The position numbers were made by a program, and so were the translations under genes. A DNA stretch of 64,000 nt from Labilibaculum euxinicum (GTDB lineage Bacteria > Bacteroidota > Bacteroidia > Bacteroidales > Marinifilaceae), in the NCBI RefSeq assembly GCF_009795715.1, contig NZ_WTCR01000006.1, positions 1 through 64,000 on the forward strand. Direction: 5' to 3'. Below, in pieces: positions 42,156 to 51,915 of the stretch; the stretch's first letter is position 1; each line of letters opens with the position of its first letter. The notes under the pieces were generated by a model that had not been told where the DNA came from, searched no databases, and saw only the letters and a program-made list of their open reading frames with translations.

Positions 42156-42527
42156 TCTTTTGCCTAATTATGAAACGTATTTGATTTTTGTGTTATGTTC
42201 ATGTAAATATATGAAAATTTTACAATATGGAATTAGTTATATTTAGTTTTGTATTTATTTCTGATTGTTTGGTTTTTTTAATATTACACGCGAAATGTCT
42301 GATTGTTAGAAAATACATTTTTTTTGTAGGCTTTCTAAAACTAAATTTTGTGGAGAAGAGTGAGGGATCCTCTTTAGGTTGATTGTAATAATGGTGTTGA
42401 ATTTTGATTGGAATGATACTTAAATAAAACAGGTCTTGTTTGTCTAACCAATGATTTACTTAATTAAGAATACAAAATCCCCAAAAGCCTGTATATTTGT
42501 AGTAAGGATAAATCAAAAAAAAAAGAA
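42156..42527. other. AT-rich intergenic region
   Basis: A 372-bp stretch between divergent genes with no supported gene. The only signal is TATATTTG (42492-42499), a TAnnTTTG -7 element 28 nt before the YwbE ATG, without a clear -33 partner. Confidence 0.4.
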
Positions 42528-42725
42528 ATGAAAGACGGAACAAAGAGGGCAGATATTCATCCAGGACTTGAGGTTCGAATTGTGCTGAAAGCAGATCAGC
42601 GATCAGGAAAGTTGACAGAGGGGGTTGTAAAAAAGTTATTAACCAATTCGCATTTACATCCGCATGGCATAAAGGTAATGCTTGAAGATGGACAGGTTGG
42701 TCGTGTAAAGGAAATAATAGAATAG
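42528..42725 (+). CDS. YwbE family protein
   Basis: A 65-residue small basic protein of the YwbE/DUF2196 family, full length: RADIHPGLEVRIVLKADQRSGKLTEGVVKKLLTNSHLHPHGIKVMLEDGQVGRVKEI. The sequence has the look of a small beta-barrel; molecular function is not known. It stands alone, with a TAnnTTTG element upstream and a 14-bp hairpin (42738-42767, one mismatch) after the stop. Confidence 0.9.
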   Translation: MKDGTKRADIHPGLEVRIVLKADQRSGKLTEGVVKKLLTNSHLHPHGIKVMLEDGQVGRVKEIIE

Positions 42726-42737
42726 CAATATTATAAT

Positions 42738-42767
42738 ATTAGAGGTGCAGCATGCTGTACCTCTAAT
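42738..42767. terminator. Hairpin between ywbE and the converging large gene
   Basis: ATTAGAGGTGCAGC (42738-42751) pairs with 42754-42767 at 13 of 14 positions. No clear T tract on either strand, so it is an RNA-end structure or a weak bidirectional terminator. Confidence 0.5.
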
Positions 42768-42778
42768 GAATTTAAGTT

Positions 42779-45700
42779 CTACAAATTAAATCGTTTCAGG
42801 AACTTGGTTTTCTGAGATCGCGGACAGATAATATATGAATAAGGATTTTTCTTTAACGGATCTTTAAATTCACGTTTATCTTCTTTGGTTTCGTGCAATA
42901 TGGTATTAAATTCCTCGTCCGATGATCTTACAAACATCACTCCATGGTGATATTCGAAAAAGAACCATGTAGATTTATCAATTTCAAGATACATAGTAAG
43001 ACGGTTACCACTTCGTTTTTTGTCCAGTTCAATTTTACCTTTTATGCTTTTATTGATTTGTTTGCCGTTAATATTTCCAATTCCAATCTCTCCAATTGAT
43101 TGATATGCCTTGGCTTCTTTGTCCCAGATAAAATCGAGATTATTGAAATACAGGGTATGCAAAAGTTCATTGGGCAAGGTTTTAAAAGTGCCGTTGAGAT
43201 CCATTTCCCGCACGGCTAATTCGGCTCTTTTGCGCCCCATTATTTCAGCCAGTTTTCTGGTGTAGTTCTGTTTGTTGATGTTTGTGCGTTTTAAATTTGC
43301 CTGCGTAAATGCTGTTTCCATAATCTTCATGGCCTGATCATTCATAAAGAAATCAACACCAAATATCAAGTCCAGAGTCACAAGATCACTCGATAAATCG
43401 TGTTCGATAGCTCCGGCTGAAATCTGTTTTATTTGTCCTAATTCGGCACCTAAATTAATTAAACCTTCTCCTCTCATATTACAATTGCCTGGATAGAAAG
43501 AAAGGATATTTCCGGTTGCGTCCATATCTTGTAATTTGTCTTTCGGTGCAATTTGATAGGCCTGCAAATTCGGCTTATAGGTAAGAAATCCTCTGGCTTC
43601 CAATAGCACGTTATCCGTGTAAAATATTCTGCGTGATAAAAACGAAGAATAGATATGAATGGAATCATTCGTTAAGAAAAAACTATTGTAAAGCATCAGG
43701 CTTTCATCATCGGTTACGTGCAAATCAACAGGGATGTAAATTTCTTTCGGATCAATCTGTGAATTGAAATCAAGCCATTTGTCGCCAATACTTTCGCATT
43801 TGTTATGAATTTTGGTCTGACCATGAAAGAAAAGTGATTTCTCGCGTGCTTCTAACCTAACTTTTCCTTTGTAATCAAAATCGGGACTTAAGCTAAACGA
43901 TTTTTCTTCCGGCAAATTCCCCATGGCAATGGTTTGTCCGAGACTGTCCACATCTATCACATCAAAAAACAGTTCCTGCTCATTTTCTTCGGCATCTAAA
44001 TAAGTGTAACTACCCGATCCGGAATAGGAAGTTTTGCTGTGAACATTTATGGTAGCATTAAAAATATTGTGATATGAATTCAGGGTGTCGGCAAGTATTT
44101 TCGAGTTTCGAAGTGTTTGCATTAGTCCTTCTTTTTCAATGTTTACATCTCCCATGTCGGGATATATTTTTGCATCAGCAACAGCCAGATCTCTTACAAA
44201 TTTTGCTTTAATTGTATGGTCTATAGAACTGTATTTGGCCAATGGGGTGAGAAAGCTCAGGGAATCCTGTTTTAAACTTGTCGAAATAAATTCGTTATAG
44301 GCTGTTTTAGGTAAGCTTTCCATTTTATCCTGATCCCACAAAGAGGCCAGTGTATTTTCATCCTCGTTTCCGAATAAAAGCTCCTGTTGATCCATTTCCC
44401 AACCAAAACTATTGATGTAGGCCATGTATTTGTTCGATGGAAACTCACTGTTGCTTCCTCCTGTTGTGCTTGTAAATTGACCTGTTCTGTTGATAAAGTC
44501 GATATGTGCTCTAACATCTTTACTTTCGAAGGCATATCCTTCCGAATCTGTATTTTTCAGCTTAAAAACAGCTGTATCTGCAACAATGGTTTTATGTGTG
44601 TAGGTAAAATAATCCGATTGAAGTTCGGCATTAACCAATTCCATGTCACCAACTCCTGTAATTTCTGTTGGAGTAATTTTCAGCGTTCCGGCAAGGGTTG
44701 CCAGCTTTTTATACATGTCGATAGGTAAGGCCGTACTCTTCACGTAAAGTTCTTCTTTGTACGGATACCATGTTGCAAAAATTTTCTCGCCGTTTACCTC
44801 AGGATTGTTCATATGCGAAGCCAGTTCCTTTAATTCGAAACTTTCGGCCTGAGTGGTCATAATTTCCGGTCTGAATACTAATTTTTCAGATTTTGTAATA
44901 GAGGTAAGGTAGTTTAGTGTTCCATCACCAATTAATCCTTCGTTAGAAAGGTGTATGCTATCAGTAAAAGTTCCTTTCCCGTAAACAGGCAATCCTTCTT
45001 TAGGCGTTACGTGGTAGAATCCCAGCGAATTATCATCATTAATACTTAGAGTTTCTCTAAATGTTGGGAATATGCTGTCGGAAACAAAAGTTCCTTTTAA
45101 CGAAATGTCTTCCTTTTTAAAGTCGTTTATATTGTTGATTGTGTAGGGATCAACCTTGAAATAGAATTCTTCCTTTTTATAAGCTCCATCCTGTATTTTT
45201 TTGCTGTCGTAGTAAACAAAACAAGAATCAGAACTATTAAAAATCGGATATTCCGCGTAGTTTTTTAATCCCGACTTGTTATTGGGATCATCAATTAATA
45301 AATTTCCTGTTATTTTTTCCAATACACTTCCCAATTGTGTTGTGTATCTTCTGCCATAGTTAGAAAGTGAATCAGTTACAATGTTTATTTGCAGAGAGTC
45401 AATCAGGTCGAGGTCAATTTTGAACTTTTCGTAAGAGAAATTAAAATCCTTCCCGTACATATCCAGTAATCCGGCCATTATTTTTCCATCGAACTGGAAA
45501 TCACGATTCTTTTTAAGGGTTATTTTCTGATGCTTCGGAAAGATCACCACATTTTGAGAATCACTTACAGCAATGTGTTTAACACCGTTAATATCCAAAT
45601 TGTAACTTCCCATTCGAAGAGTAGCATCATCTTCATTATTTTCTGTTTGCGTAGTGAAACGAATTACGTCATAATCCTGTCGTCCCATTCCCGATTTAAT

Positions 45701-47251
45701 GTAATCGGTAAGTCGTTGTTGTAATGTAATTTCATCGGTGTTTCTATTGTAGATTACGAAGCCTTGAAACGATAAGCCAATAATTTGCTGGCGCACATGG
45801 TTAACCGGTTTTTTAATGAAGTTGGCGTATTCCATTGCAGTAAATGTTTCTACGTAAGAATAATTGGCATATTTACGCAGTAAAACCAGCGGATTCTCCT
45901 GATCCATGCCCTGAATTTTCATGAATCGGTTGAGACTAAAATAATTCATCGACTCGAAATGAGCCTGACGACTGGTAGCGCCTTTCATACTTCCAAAGTG
46001 CATTAAATTTTCATCCATATTCCATACCAACATTCCAAAATCCATAATCAGATTGTGATAGGTGTTGAAGTAGGGACTCAAGGCAATTCCTTCTCCTTCT
46101 CGGATTAAATTAACTTCTTTTTTGTCTGGGTAGTATTGAAACAACAGTCCGGGGTGATAAATTTGACAGGTGTCGATCAGGATTTCAATTTCGGTATCTT
46201 TTCCAACAACACGATTGTTGTTAAATGAGAAGTGTTCCGATCGTGCCCGTAAAAATAAGGTATCATGTCTGGATAACTCTATTACAGATGGGATTTCGGG
46301 ACTTCCTTTTCCCAAAAATTTTGCCCCGTGAATGGCAACACCTCCCTTGTAATTAAGATTTTCGAATAGATTTTTAATTTCGATTTCTTTTTCGAAGGAT
46401 TCAAAACGAGGGTAGATTGCCAAAGATGGATCTTTCACTGAGTTCATCTTCTCAGAGAGACTGCCCTCAATTTTATCATTAAAAAGTTCTTTGTTGTAAT
46501 AGCTGACAGTATCAACCTGGAAAGATGTTTTTTGGGTGTCAACAGTGTAAGAATCAAATACAGCGTATTCTTCTGTATCGCTTTTCCCGGCTCTGGCCCA
46601 TGTTACTTTTCCTTTGTTTCCATTCCAGATTTTTTCAAACGGATGATATATTCCGCTTGTATTGTATATGCAGGAACTGTCGCGTTGTGCGATGCAATAT
46701 AGGTCGGCCTGATCGAACTGGATACTTAGTACTTTATCGAAGAGAAACTTGAATTTTGCATTCTCACATTTCCATTTGGCAGCGTACGATTCATTTATTA
46801 TTGTATCCTTTAAAAGGTTTTGTGTTTGAATTAGAAAGTCTTGTGTTGCACTTAACTTATTCTTTTTATCACTGATCTGATGGATTAAACCCTTCTCCCA
46901 ATTGGAATAATCCTTTTTGTCACGATTTTGTTGCTGAAACAACATCAGTGTTTCGAAATAGTTGTAAAAATCAGGAAACGATCTTGCTTTTCTCGACAGG
47001 AAAATATCACATATCTGGTAGATGTTCTGTCGTCTGTCTTTTGTCATTTCCGGCGAAAACCAGAAGGTGGGGAATTGCTCTTTAAACTCTTTGCTTTCTT
47101 TTTTTTTGGTTGGATGATCCATGAATTTCAAAAATTCATCTTGAAAGATGATTGAGTCATGGGAAAATGAATTGATACTTTGTGCTAAAACGGATTGGGT
47201 TGAAATTATTATTCCCAAAAAAAGAATAGCGGAGAAGAGAAGCTTATTCAT
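42779..47251 (-). CDS. Very large exported protein of unknown function (1490 aa)
   Basis: Signal peptide (MNKLLFSAILFLGIIISTQSVLAQ) and about 1465 mature residues without membrane helices, Cys clusters or a T9SS C-terminal domain. The first 200 residues are helical; the rest is rich in short beta strands with recurring patterns (GKGTFTDSIHLSNEGLIGDGTLNYL; GSYTYLDAEENEQELFFDVI; GKVRLEAREKSLFFHGQTKIHN). This suggests a long beta-solenoid or repetitive beta scaffold. The C-terminus ends in basic residues (KTKFLKRFNL). No family is recognised. A periplasmic or surface structural role is inference. It stands alone, upstream of ywbE in convergent orientation. Confidence 0.75.
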   Translation of the reverse strand: MNKLLFSAILFLGIIISTQSVLAQSINSFSHDSIIFQDEFLKFMDHPTKKKESKEFKEQFPTFWFSPEMTKDRRQNIYQICDIFLSRKARSFPDFYNYFETLMLFQQQNRDKKDYSNWEKGLIHQISDKKNKLSATQDFLIQTQNLLKDTIINESYAAKWKCENAKFKFLFDKVLSIQFDQADLYCIAQRDSSCIYNTSGIYHPFEKIWNGNKGKVTWARAGKSDTEEYAVFDSYTVDTQKTSFQVDTVSYYNKELFNDKIEGSLSEKMNSVKDPSLAIYPRFESFEKEIEIKNLFENLNYKGGVAIHGAKFLGKGSPEIPSVIELSRHDTLFLRARSEHFSFNNNRVVGKDTEIEILIDTCQIYHPGLLFQYYPDKKEVNLIREGEGIALSPYFNTYHNLIMDFGMLVWNMDENLMHFGSMKGATSRQAHFESMNYFSLNRFMKIQGMDQENPLVLLRKYANYSYVETFTAMEYANFIKKPVNHVRQQIIGLSFQGFVIYNRNTDEITLQQRLTDYIKSGMGRQDYDVIRFTTQTENNEDDATLRMGSYNLDINGVKHIAVSDSQNVVIFPKHQKITLKKNRDFQFDGKIMAGLLDMYGKDFNFSYEKFKIDLDLIDSLQINIVTDSLSNYGRRYTTQLGSVLEKITGNLLIDDPNNKSGLKNYAEYPIFNSSDSCFVYYDSKKIQDGAYKKEEFYFKVDPYTINNINDFKKEDISLKGTFVSDSIFPTFRETLSINDDNSLGFYHVTPKEGLPVYGKGTFTDSIHLSNEGLIGDGTLNYLTSITKSEKLVFRPEIMTTQAESFELKELASHMNNPEVNGEKIFATWYPYKEELYVKSTALPIDMYKKLATLAGTLKITPTEITGVGDMELVNAELQSDYFTYTHKTIVADTAVFKLKNTDSEGYAFESKDVRAHIDFINRTGQFTSTTGGSNSEFPSNKYMAYINSFGWEMDQQELLFGNEDENTLASLWDQDKMESLPKTAYNEFISTSLKQDSLSFLTPLAKYSSIDHTIKAKFVRDLAVADAKIYPDMGDVNIEKEGLMQTLRNSKILADTLNSYHNIFNATINVHSKTSYSGSGSYTYLDAEENEQELFFDVIDVDSLGQTIAMGNLPEEKSFSLSPDFDYKGKVRLEAREKSLFFHGQTKIHNKCESIGDKWLDFNSQIDPKEIYIPVDLHVTDDESLMLYNSFFLTNDSIHIYSSFLSRRIFYTDNVLLEARGFLTYKPNLQAYQIAPKDKLQDMDATGNILSFYPGNCNMRGEGLINLGAELGQIKQISAGAIEHDLSSDLVTLDLIFGVDFFMNDQAMKIMETAFTQANLKRTNINKQNYTRKLAEIMGRKRAELAVREMDLNGTFKTLPNELLHTLYFNNLDFIWDKEAKAYQSIGEIGIGNINGKQINKSIKGKIELDKKRSGNRLTMYLEIDKSTWFFFEYHHGVMFVRSSDEEFNTILHETKEDKREFKDPLKKNPYSYIICPRSQKTKFLKRFNL

Positions 47252-47326
47252 TGTAAATGAAGTTTCGGGTATGGATATATTTGCAAAGGCAATTTAACAA
47301 ATTTGATGGGATCTGAAAAGTAAAAC

Positions 47327-47366
47327 GCCGGTTCTCTGTCTTCTTTATAGAATAACAGATACCGGC
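47327..47366 (-). terminator. Terminator of prmA
   Basis: Stem GCCGGT/ACCGGC (47327-47332 with 47361-47366) with further internal pairing (CTGT/ACAG). The minus strand continues GTTTTAC. Confidence 0.6.
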
Positions 47367-47379
47367 AAAATATTGCATT

Positions 47380-48222
47380 TTACTTTTTTGAGAAACGAAC
47401 AGCAACCCAATTTAAATCAACTTTGTGGCTGATGTATTCTAAATTGTTTTTTTCAGCTTCCTCTTTAATGTGCTTTAAATCTTCAGTATAAAATCCACTC
47501 ATCACCAATTCTCCGTTTTGCGGAAGACAGGTAACGTAATGTTTCATGTCATTAAGCAATATGTTTCTGTTGATGTTGGCCAAAACAACATCATATTGTT
47601 TTCCTTCCAATAAAGCAGCATCACCCAAAAAAACGGATACATTATCAGCCTTATTGTTTTTGATATTTTCCAGTGAGTTGGTATAAGGCCATTCGTCAAT
47701 ATCAATCGCATCTACTTTTTCAGCGTTTCGTTTCGATGCCAAAATTGCAAGCAGACTGGTGCCACAGCCCATATCCAAGACTGATTTCCCTTCCAGATCC
47801 AATTCAAGAATGCTCTGAACCATTAACGAAGTGGTAGAGTGGTGTCCTGTTCCAAACGACATTTTTGGATCAATTACGATATCGTAAGGAACTTTTGGAG
47901 TGTCGGTATGGAAAGAGGCTCTGATCACTACCTGATCTGAGATGATAACCGGACTGAAATTGGATTCCCAAAGCGCGTTCCAATCCTGAGATGCAATTGT
48001 TTTGTTCGAGTAGCTCAATTTAAAAGGAGCATTCGGCAACTGATTAATGCTAAGTTGCTCTACCTCTTTCATATCAAACAGAGGCGCCTGTATGTATGCT
48101 TCAACAGCATCTTCACTTTGTGTAAAACTCTCGTAATCCAACTCGCCAAGTTCTGCAATTAATATTTCTGCGATTTCTTCCGAGAAAGGTTGGATCTGAC
48201 ATTTCAGTTCGATATAATCCAT
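47380..48222 (-). CDS. prmA: Ribosomal protein L11 methyltransferase
   Basis: A 280-residue protein. The N-terminal L11-recognition domain (residues 1-100) leads into a class I SAM methyltransferase with DPKMSFGTGHHSTTSLM near 122-138, the SAM loop VLDMGCGTSLLAILASKR near 149-166, and DVVLANINRNILL near 214-226 (post-I motif). It trimethylates L11 at several sites in the cytoplasm. It follows tpiA, but an intrinsic terminator lies in the 101-nt gap, so it is at least partly independent. Confidence 0.94.
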   Translation of the reverse strand: MDYIELKCQIQPFSEEIAEILIAELGELDYESFTQSEDAVEAYIQAPLFDMKEVEQLSINQLPNAPFKLSYSNKTIASQDWNALWESNFSPVIISDQVVIRASFHTDTPKVPYDIVIDPKMSFGTGHHSTTSLMVQSILELDLEGKSVLDMGCGTSLLAILASKRNAEKVDAIDIDEWPYTNSLENIKNNKADNVSVFLGDAALLEGKQYDVVLANINRNILLNDMKHYVTCLPQNGELVMSGFYTEDLKHIKEEAEKNNLEYISHKVDLNWVAVRFSKK

Positions 48223-48277
48223 TTTATTTGTCTAATAATATAAGGCAACAAGTTAATTTAATCCTGATCAAAAAACA

Positions 48278-48303
48278 AAAGCCGACACAAGTGTATCGGC
48301 TTT
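48278..48303 (-). terminator. Terminator of the tpiA unit
   Basis: Stem GCCGACACA (48281-48289) with TGTATCGGC (48292-48300), extended by A/T pairs, with a T-rich tract following on the minus strand. Confidence 0.8.
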
Positions 48304-48323
48304 AATTATATGTGTTTACGCTA

Positions 48324-49079
48324 TTAAAAAGCGGTAATAATTCCCATGAAATCTTCTGCATTAAGAGAAGCTCCGCCAATTAAACCTCCGTCTACATCAG
48401 GGTTTTCGAATAATTCTTTAGCATTGGAAGGTTTACAACTTCCTCCGTAAAGGATAGATGTATTGTCTGCAACTTCTTGTCCGTATTGAGTAACCAAAGT
48501 CTTACGGATAAATGCATGCATTTCCTGTGCCTGAGCTGAAGAAGCAGTTACACCAGTTCCAATAGCCCAAACTGGTTCGTAAGCCAAAACAATTTTTCCA
48601 AATTCTTCTGCCGATAAATGGAATAATCCTTCTGCAATCTGGCTTTTTACAACATCAAAATGCTTTTCTGACTGACGTTCTTCCAAAACCTCACCAAAAC
48701 AGAAAATTGGAGTTAAACCGTTAGCAAGACTTAGTGCTACTTTTTTAACTAACTTCTCACTGGTTTCGCCATAGTATTCTCTGCGTTCCGAGTGACCTAG
48801 AATTACGTATTTGCTGCCGGTTGATTTAATCATCGAAGCCGAAATCTCTCCGGTATAAGCTCCGCTAACTTCATCTGCACAGTTTTGAGCAGCAACACCA
48901 ATTTTACCGCCAACAAGTTTATTTACTTCAGTCAGGTGAATAAAAGGAGTACCAATAACAACATCTACACCATTAAGCTCAGTCTTTTCAACTAAATCAT
49001 TGATTTGTCCCGCCAATACAATACCTTCTTCAAGTGTATTGTTCATTTTCCAGTTTCCTGCAACAATTTTCTTTCTCAT
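48324..49079 (-). CDS. tpiA: Triosephosphate isomerase
   Basis: A 251-residue TIM barrel, full length. [14 protein letters not shown] has the active-site Asn and Lys (N11, K13), the catalytic His is in ILGHSERR near 95, the catalytic Glu is in [12 protein letters not shown] near 167, and the C-terminal phosphate loop is [10 protein letters not shown]. It interconverts dihydroxyacetone phosphate and glyceraldehyde 3-phosphate. Its ATG overlaps the stop of the upstream DoxX-type gene by 4 bp, so the two are translationally coupled. Confidence 0.98.
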   Translation of the reverse strand: MRKKIVAGNWKMNNTLEEGIVLAGQINDLVEKTELNGVDVVIGTPFIHLTEVNKLVGGKIGVAAQNCADEVSGAYTGEISASMIKSTGSKYVILGHSERREYYGETSEKLVKKVALSLANGLTPIFCFGEVLEERQSEKHFDVVKSQIAEGLFHLSAEEFGKIVLAYEPVWAIGTGVTASSAQAQEMHAFIRKTLVTQYGQEVADNTSILYGGSCKPSNAKELFENPDVDGGLIGGASLNAEDFMGIITAF

Positions 49080-50329
49080 AATCGTAATCTGTTTTTTGCT
49101 TCTGCAAATTGAATTCTTATCAAACTGAAAAGAACAAGAAGCAATAGCAAAGTTGATGTAATACTAATAATTAATAGATTGATATTTAGTGTTTGATGTT
49201 TTGTAATAGAGTAGGCCACAAGATCGCCTTGAAGTTGATTTGCTTCGGGAAAATCTCTAAAATGCCATTTGTCAAGAATAGTTCCTTTTTTTAGTAAAAG
49301 CAAACCTGGATTCGAACGAATGATTGTTTTTAATTGAATTTCATCGGTATTGTAAAATTCAAAAGGCAATTCATTAGTAGTTTTAAAACTTTGCATAGCA
49401 TCTTCACCCGAAGCAGTCAGTCCAATAAACTGTATGTTGTTTTCAAGAGAGTAAAATGCAAGTTCTTTAATTTTTAGTAAAGCACTTTCGTTGATTTCAC
49501 TAAGATTTTTCGAAACCAAAAGGAAAGTATATCCATTGTCGGATAAAACCATATTGGTAATGTCTCCTTCTGTCTCATTCGAGATTGAAAAATCATGAAT
49601 CGGAGGAGTGTATCCTTCTTTTATTTTTATTTGTTCCGAATCTACATATTTCCAGGTTGTATCCTGCCAGGGATAATTGGTTTCGTCAAATTCTTTTACC
49701 ACGCCATCTTTTTGATACTTAAAAAGACTTCGGTATTCATCAGCAGGTGCTCCATCCGGAATTTTCATTCCATCAGAAATATTGGCGCCGATATGGTACG
49801 GTCTAAAATCGATAAGAGGCAAATGACGATATGAGTAGGTTGAGATCCATATAGAAACAACAAGGGCGAATCCAACCAGTAAATTTTGTTCCCAAACCGG
49901 ATGCTGATTTTTATCTTTTTTTCTCCTCGAAAAGATCACTAAAGTGAAAGCAAGAATTACAATGTTTTTCCAGAAAGTTTCCCAATTGCTAAGAACCAAT
50001 GCATCTCCAAAACATCCGCAGTCGGTTACCGGATTACTAATTGCTAAAACGAATGTAAGAGGTGTGAAAAAAAGCATAAACAGGAGAGCCAACCAAGCAG
50101 TAATATTTTTTCTGCTGTTGAAAATCAATGCCATTCCAACGGTAAATTCGAGAGTAGATAATAGAATTGCAAGAGGAAAGGCAGTCTCCTTTAAAGCATC
50201 CATACCAAAGGCCAGAAAATAATCTGTGAATTTGAAGGTTGATCCCATTGGGTCAACAGCTTTTACAAATCCGGAAAAGATAAAAATAAGACCAACAAAA
50301 AGGCGACTTACAAATTGTAATATTCTCAT
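49076..50329 (-). CDS. BT_3928-family DoxX/thioredoxin-like membrane protein
   Basis: A 417-residue membrane protein. The N-terminal MauE/DoxX-like module (about 1-150) has four helices ([22 protein letters not shown]...; [24 protein letters not shown] with a CGC centre). An extracytoplasmic thioredoxin-like domain follows (about 240-370: [52 protein letters not shown]), but without a CxxC active site. A last helix lies near 385-405. The family is widespread in Bacteroidota next to tpiA. A quinone or redox role is likely but unproven. Stop overlaps the tpiA start. Confidence 0.88.
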   Translation of the reverse strand: MRILQFVSRLFVGLIFIFSGFVKAVDPMGSTFKFTDYFLAFGMDALKETAFPLAILLSTLEFTVGMALIFNSRKNITAWLALLFMLFFTPLTFVLAISNPVTDCGCFGDALVLSNWETFWKNIVILAFTLVIFSRRKKDKNQHPVWEQNLLVGFALVVSIWISTYSYRHLPLIDFRPYHIGANISDGMKIPDGAPADEYRSLFKYQKDGVVKEFDETNYPWQDTTWKYVDSEQIKIKEGYTPPIHDFSISNETEGDITNMVLSDNGYTFLLVSKNLSEINESALLKIKELAFYSLENNIQFIGLTASGEDAMQSFKTTNELPFEFYNTDEIQLKTIIRSNPGLLLLKKGTILDKWHFRDFPEANQLQGDLVAYSITKHQTLNINLLIISITSTLLLLLVLFSLIRIQFAEAKNRLRL

Positions 50330-50345
50330 AATTCAGCGAATCTTA

Positions 50346-50888
50346 TCAGGCGTTTTCGAACTCAATTTTAATTAAACCAAAAACTGCGTAGTTAATCATA
50401 TCAAAATAGTTGGCATCAATACCTTCCGATATTAATGTTTTTCCCTGCAGATCTTCAATTTGTTTGGTTCTGTTAATTTTCATCAGAATTAAGTCGGTAT
50501 AAGAGCTCACCCTCATACTTCGCCATGCTTCATCATAATCGTGATTTTTGGCTTCCATTAATTCTTTAGCCTCAGCAAAATATTTTGAATACAACTCAAG
50601 AGCTTTTTCATTAGGGAGCTCATTTTCAGAGGGGCCAAGTTCCAGCTGTATAATACCCATAACGGCATAGTTTACAATTCCGATAAACTCATCCCGAATG
50701 TTATCCTCGATTTTGCTCACTCCTTTGGTCTCAAGACTTCTTATTCGCTGTGCTTTAATGTATATTTGATCGGTTATGGAACTTGGACGAAGAATTCTCC
50801 AAGCGGTTCCGTAATCGTGCATTTTTTTTGTGAAGATATCCGTACAGATTTTAATAATCGAATTGTACTGTTGGTCTGTTTTATTCAT
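50346..50888 (-). CDS. DUF1599 protein, two tandem repeats
   Basis: A 180-residue cytoplasmic protein made of two similar halves, each with an H-x-Y/A-W-R-x-x-R core: KKMHDYGTAWRILRPSSITDQIYIKAQRIRSLE near 19-51 and KNHDYDEAWRSMRVSSYTDLILMKINRTKQIED near 115-147. It resembles nucleotide-binding/MazG-like helical bundles; the precise function is unknown. It lies 16 nt before the DoxX-type gene and is first in the DUF1599-DoxX-tpiA unit, an order typical of Bacteroidota. Confidence 0.88.
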   Translation of the reverse strand: MNKTDQQYNSIIKICTDIFTKKMHDYGTAWRILRPSSITDQIYIKAQRIRSLETKGVSKIEDNIRDEFIGIVNYAVMGIIQLELGPSENELPNEKALELYSKYFAEAKELMEAKNHDYDEAWRSMRVSSYTDLILMKINRTKQIEDLQGKTLISEGIDANYFDMINYAVFGLIKIEFENA

Positions 50889-50951
50889 AATTAGTGTTAG
50901 AAATTTCCTTTGTAAAAGTAAGAAAATAGCTTAAGACATGGTATTTTATTT

Positions 50952-50959
50952 TACTTTTG
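50952..50959 (+). promoter_or_regulatory. Candidate -7 element for folP
   Basis: TACTTTTG (TAnnTTTG), 28 nt before the folP ATG; no well-spaced -33 TTG is seen. Confidence 0.4.
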
Positions 50960-50987
50960 CTTCGAAATTTGTTCAAAAAAAACGGTG

Positions 50988-51863
50988 ATGCAAAATTACA
51001 AAACAAATTGTTTTAACAGCGATAATCTTTCTATTAAGTGCGGGGATCGGTCAATAAATTTTGAAAAGCCTTTGGTTATGGGGATTCTGAATCTCACTCC
51101 CGACTCATTTTATGATGGAGGTTCTTATCTTAACAAAACAGCCATTTTGAAACGAAGCGAGCAAATTCTGTCCGAAGGAGCTGAAATTATTGATCTTGGG
51201 GCTTACTCTACTCGTCCTGGTGCTGCAGAGGTTTCAGCTGAGGAGGAAATTCTCAGAATGATTCCGGCAGTAGAATGTATTCGAAAGGAATTCCCCAATG
51301 TGATATTATCTATCGATACATTTAGAGCAGAAGTAGCTAAAAGAACTGTCACCGATTTTGGAGCCTGCATTATTAATGATATCTCAGGAGGAACCATGGA
51401 TGATAAAATGTTCTCTGTTATTGGAGAACTAAAAGTTCCATATATCATGATGCATATCAAGGGAACGCCCCAAACAATGCAGCAAAATCCGGTTTATCAT
51501 CATTTAGTGAATGACATGCTTGCTTTTTTTCGATCGCAGATTAAAAGCCTGAATGAATTTGGAGCCAAAGACATTATTATTGATCCCGGATTTGGATTTG
51601 GGAAAACATTGGATCACAATTATGAAATTATAGCTAATTTACAGGAATTTAATCAGCTGAACTTGCCGATATTGATTGGAGTGTCGCGTAAGTCGATGAT
51701 TTATAAATTTTTAGGTGGGGATCCGTCTACGAGTTTGAATGGCACTACCGCGTTGAATATGATGGCATTGGATCAGGGAGCGGATATTCTGAGAGTACAC
51801 GATGTAAAAGAAGCTGTTGAATGCGTAAAGCTGTATTCAAAGATCAAATCCTCATTGCAGTAA
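50988..51863 (+). CDS. folP: Dihydropteroate synthase
   Basis: A 291-residue folate-pathway enzyme that joins p-aminobenzoate to the pterin pyrophosphate. Signature segments: MGILNLTPDSFYDGGSYL near 31-48, IIDLGAYSTRPGA near 68-80, LSIDTFRAEVA, IINDISGG near 122, IIDPGFGFGKTLDHNYEI and IGVSRKSMI. ATG 50988 is preferred over a GTG three bases upstream. It lies 52 nt upstream of cdaA, a common gene order in this phylum. A promoter in that gap may also give cdaA its own transcript. Confidence 0.96.
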   Translation: MQNYKTNCFNSDNLSIKCGDRSINFEKPLVMGILNLTPDSFYDGGSYLNKTAILKRSEQILSEGAEIIDLGAYSTRPGAAEVSAEEEILRMIPAVECIRKEFPNVILSIDTFRAEVAKRTVTDFGACIINDISGGTMDDKMFSVIGELKVPYIMMHIKGTPQTMQQNPVYHHLVNDMLAFFRSQIKSLNEFGAKDIIIDPGFGFGKTLDHNYEIIANLQEFNQLNLPILIGVSRKSMIYKFLGGDPSTSLNGTTALNMMALDQGADILRVHDVKEAVECVKLYSKIKSSLQ

Positions 51864-51888
51864 TATGTCCAATAAAATTGTAATTTTG
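51855..51888 (+). promoter_or_regulatory. Promoter of cdaA
   Basis: TTG (51855-51857), 23-nt spacer, TAATTTTG (51881-51888), 27 nt before the cdaA ATG; it starts inside the folP 3' end. Confidence 0.5.
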
Positions 51889-51915
51889 TTAACATACTGA
51901 ATTTAATAGAAAAGA

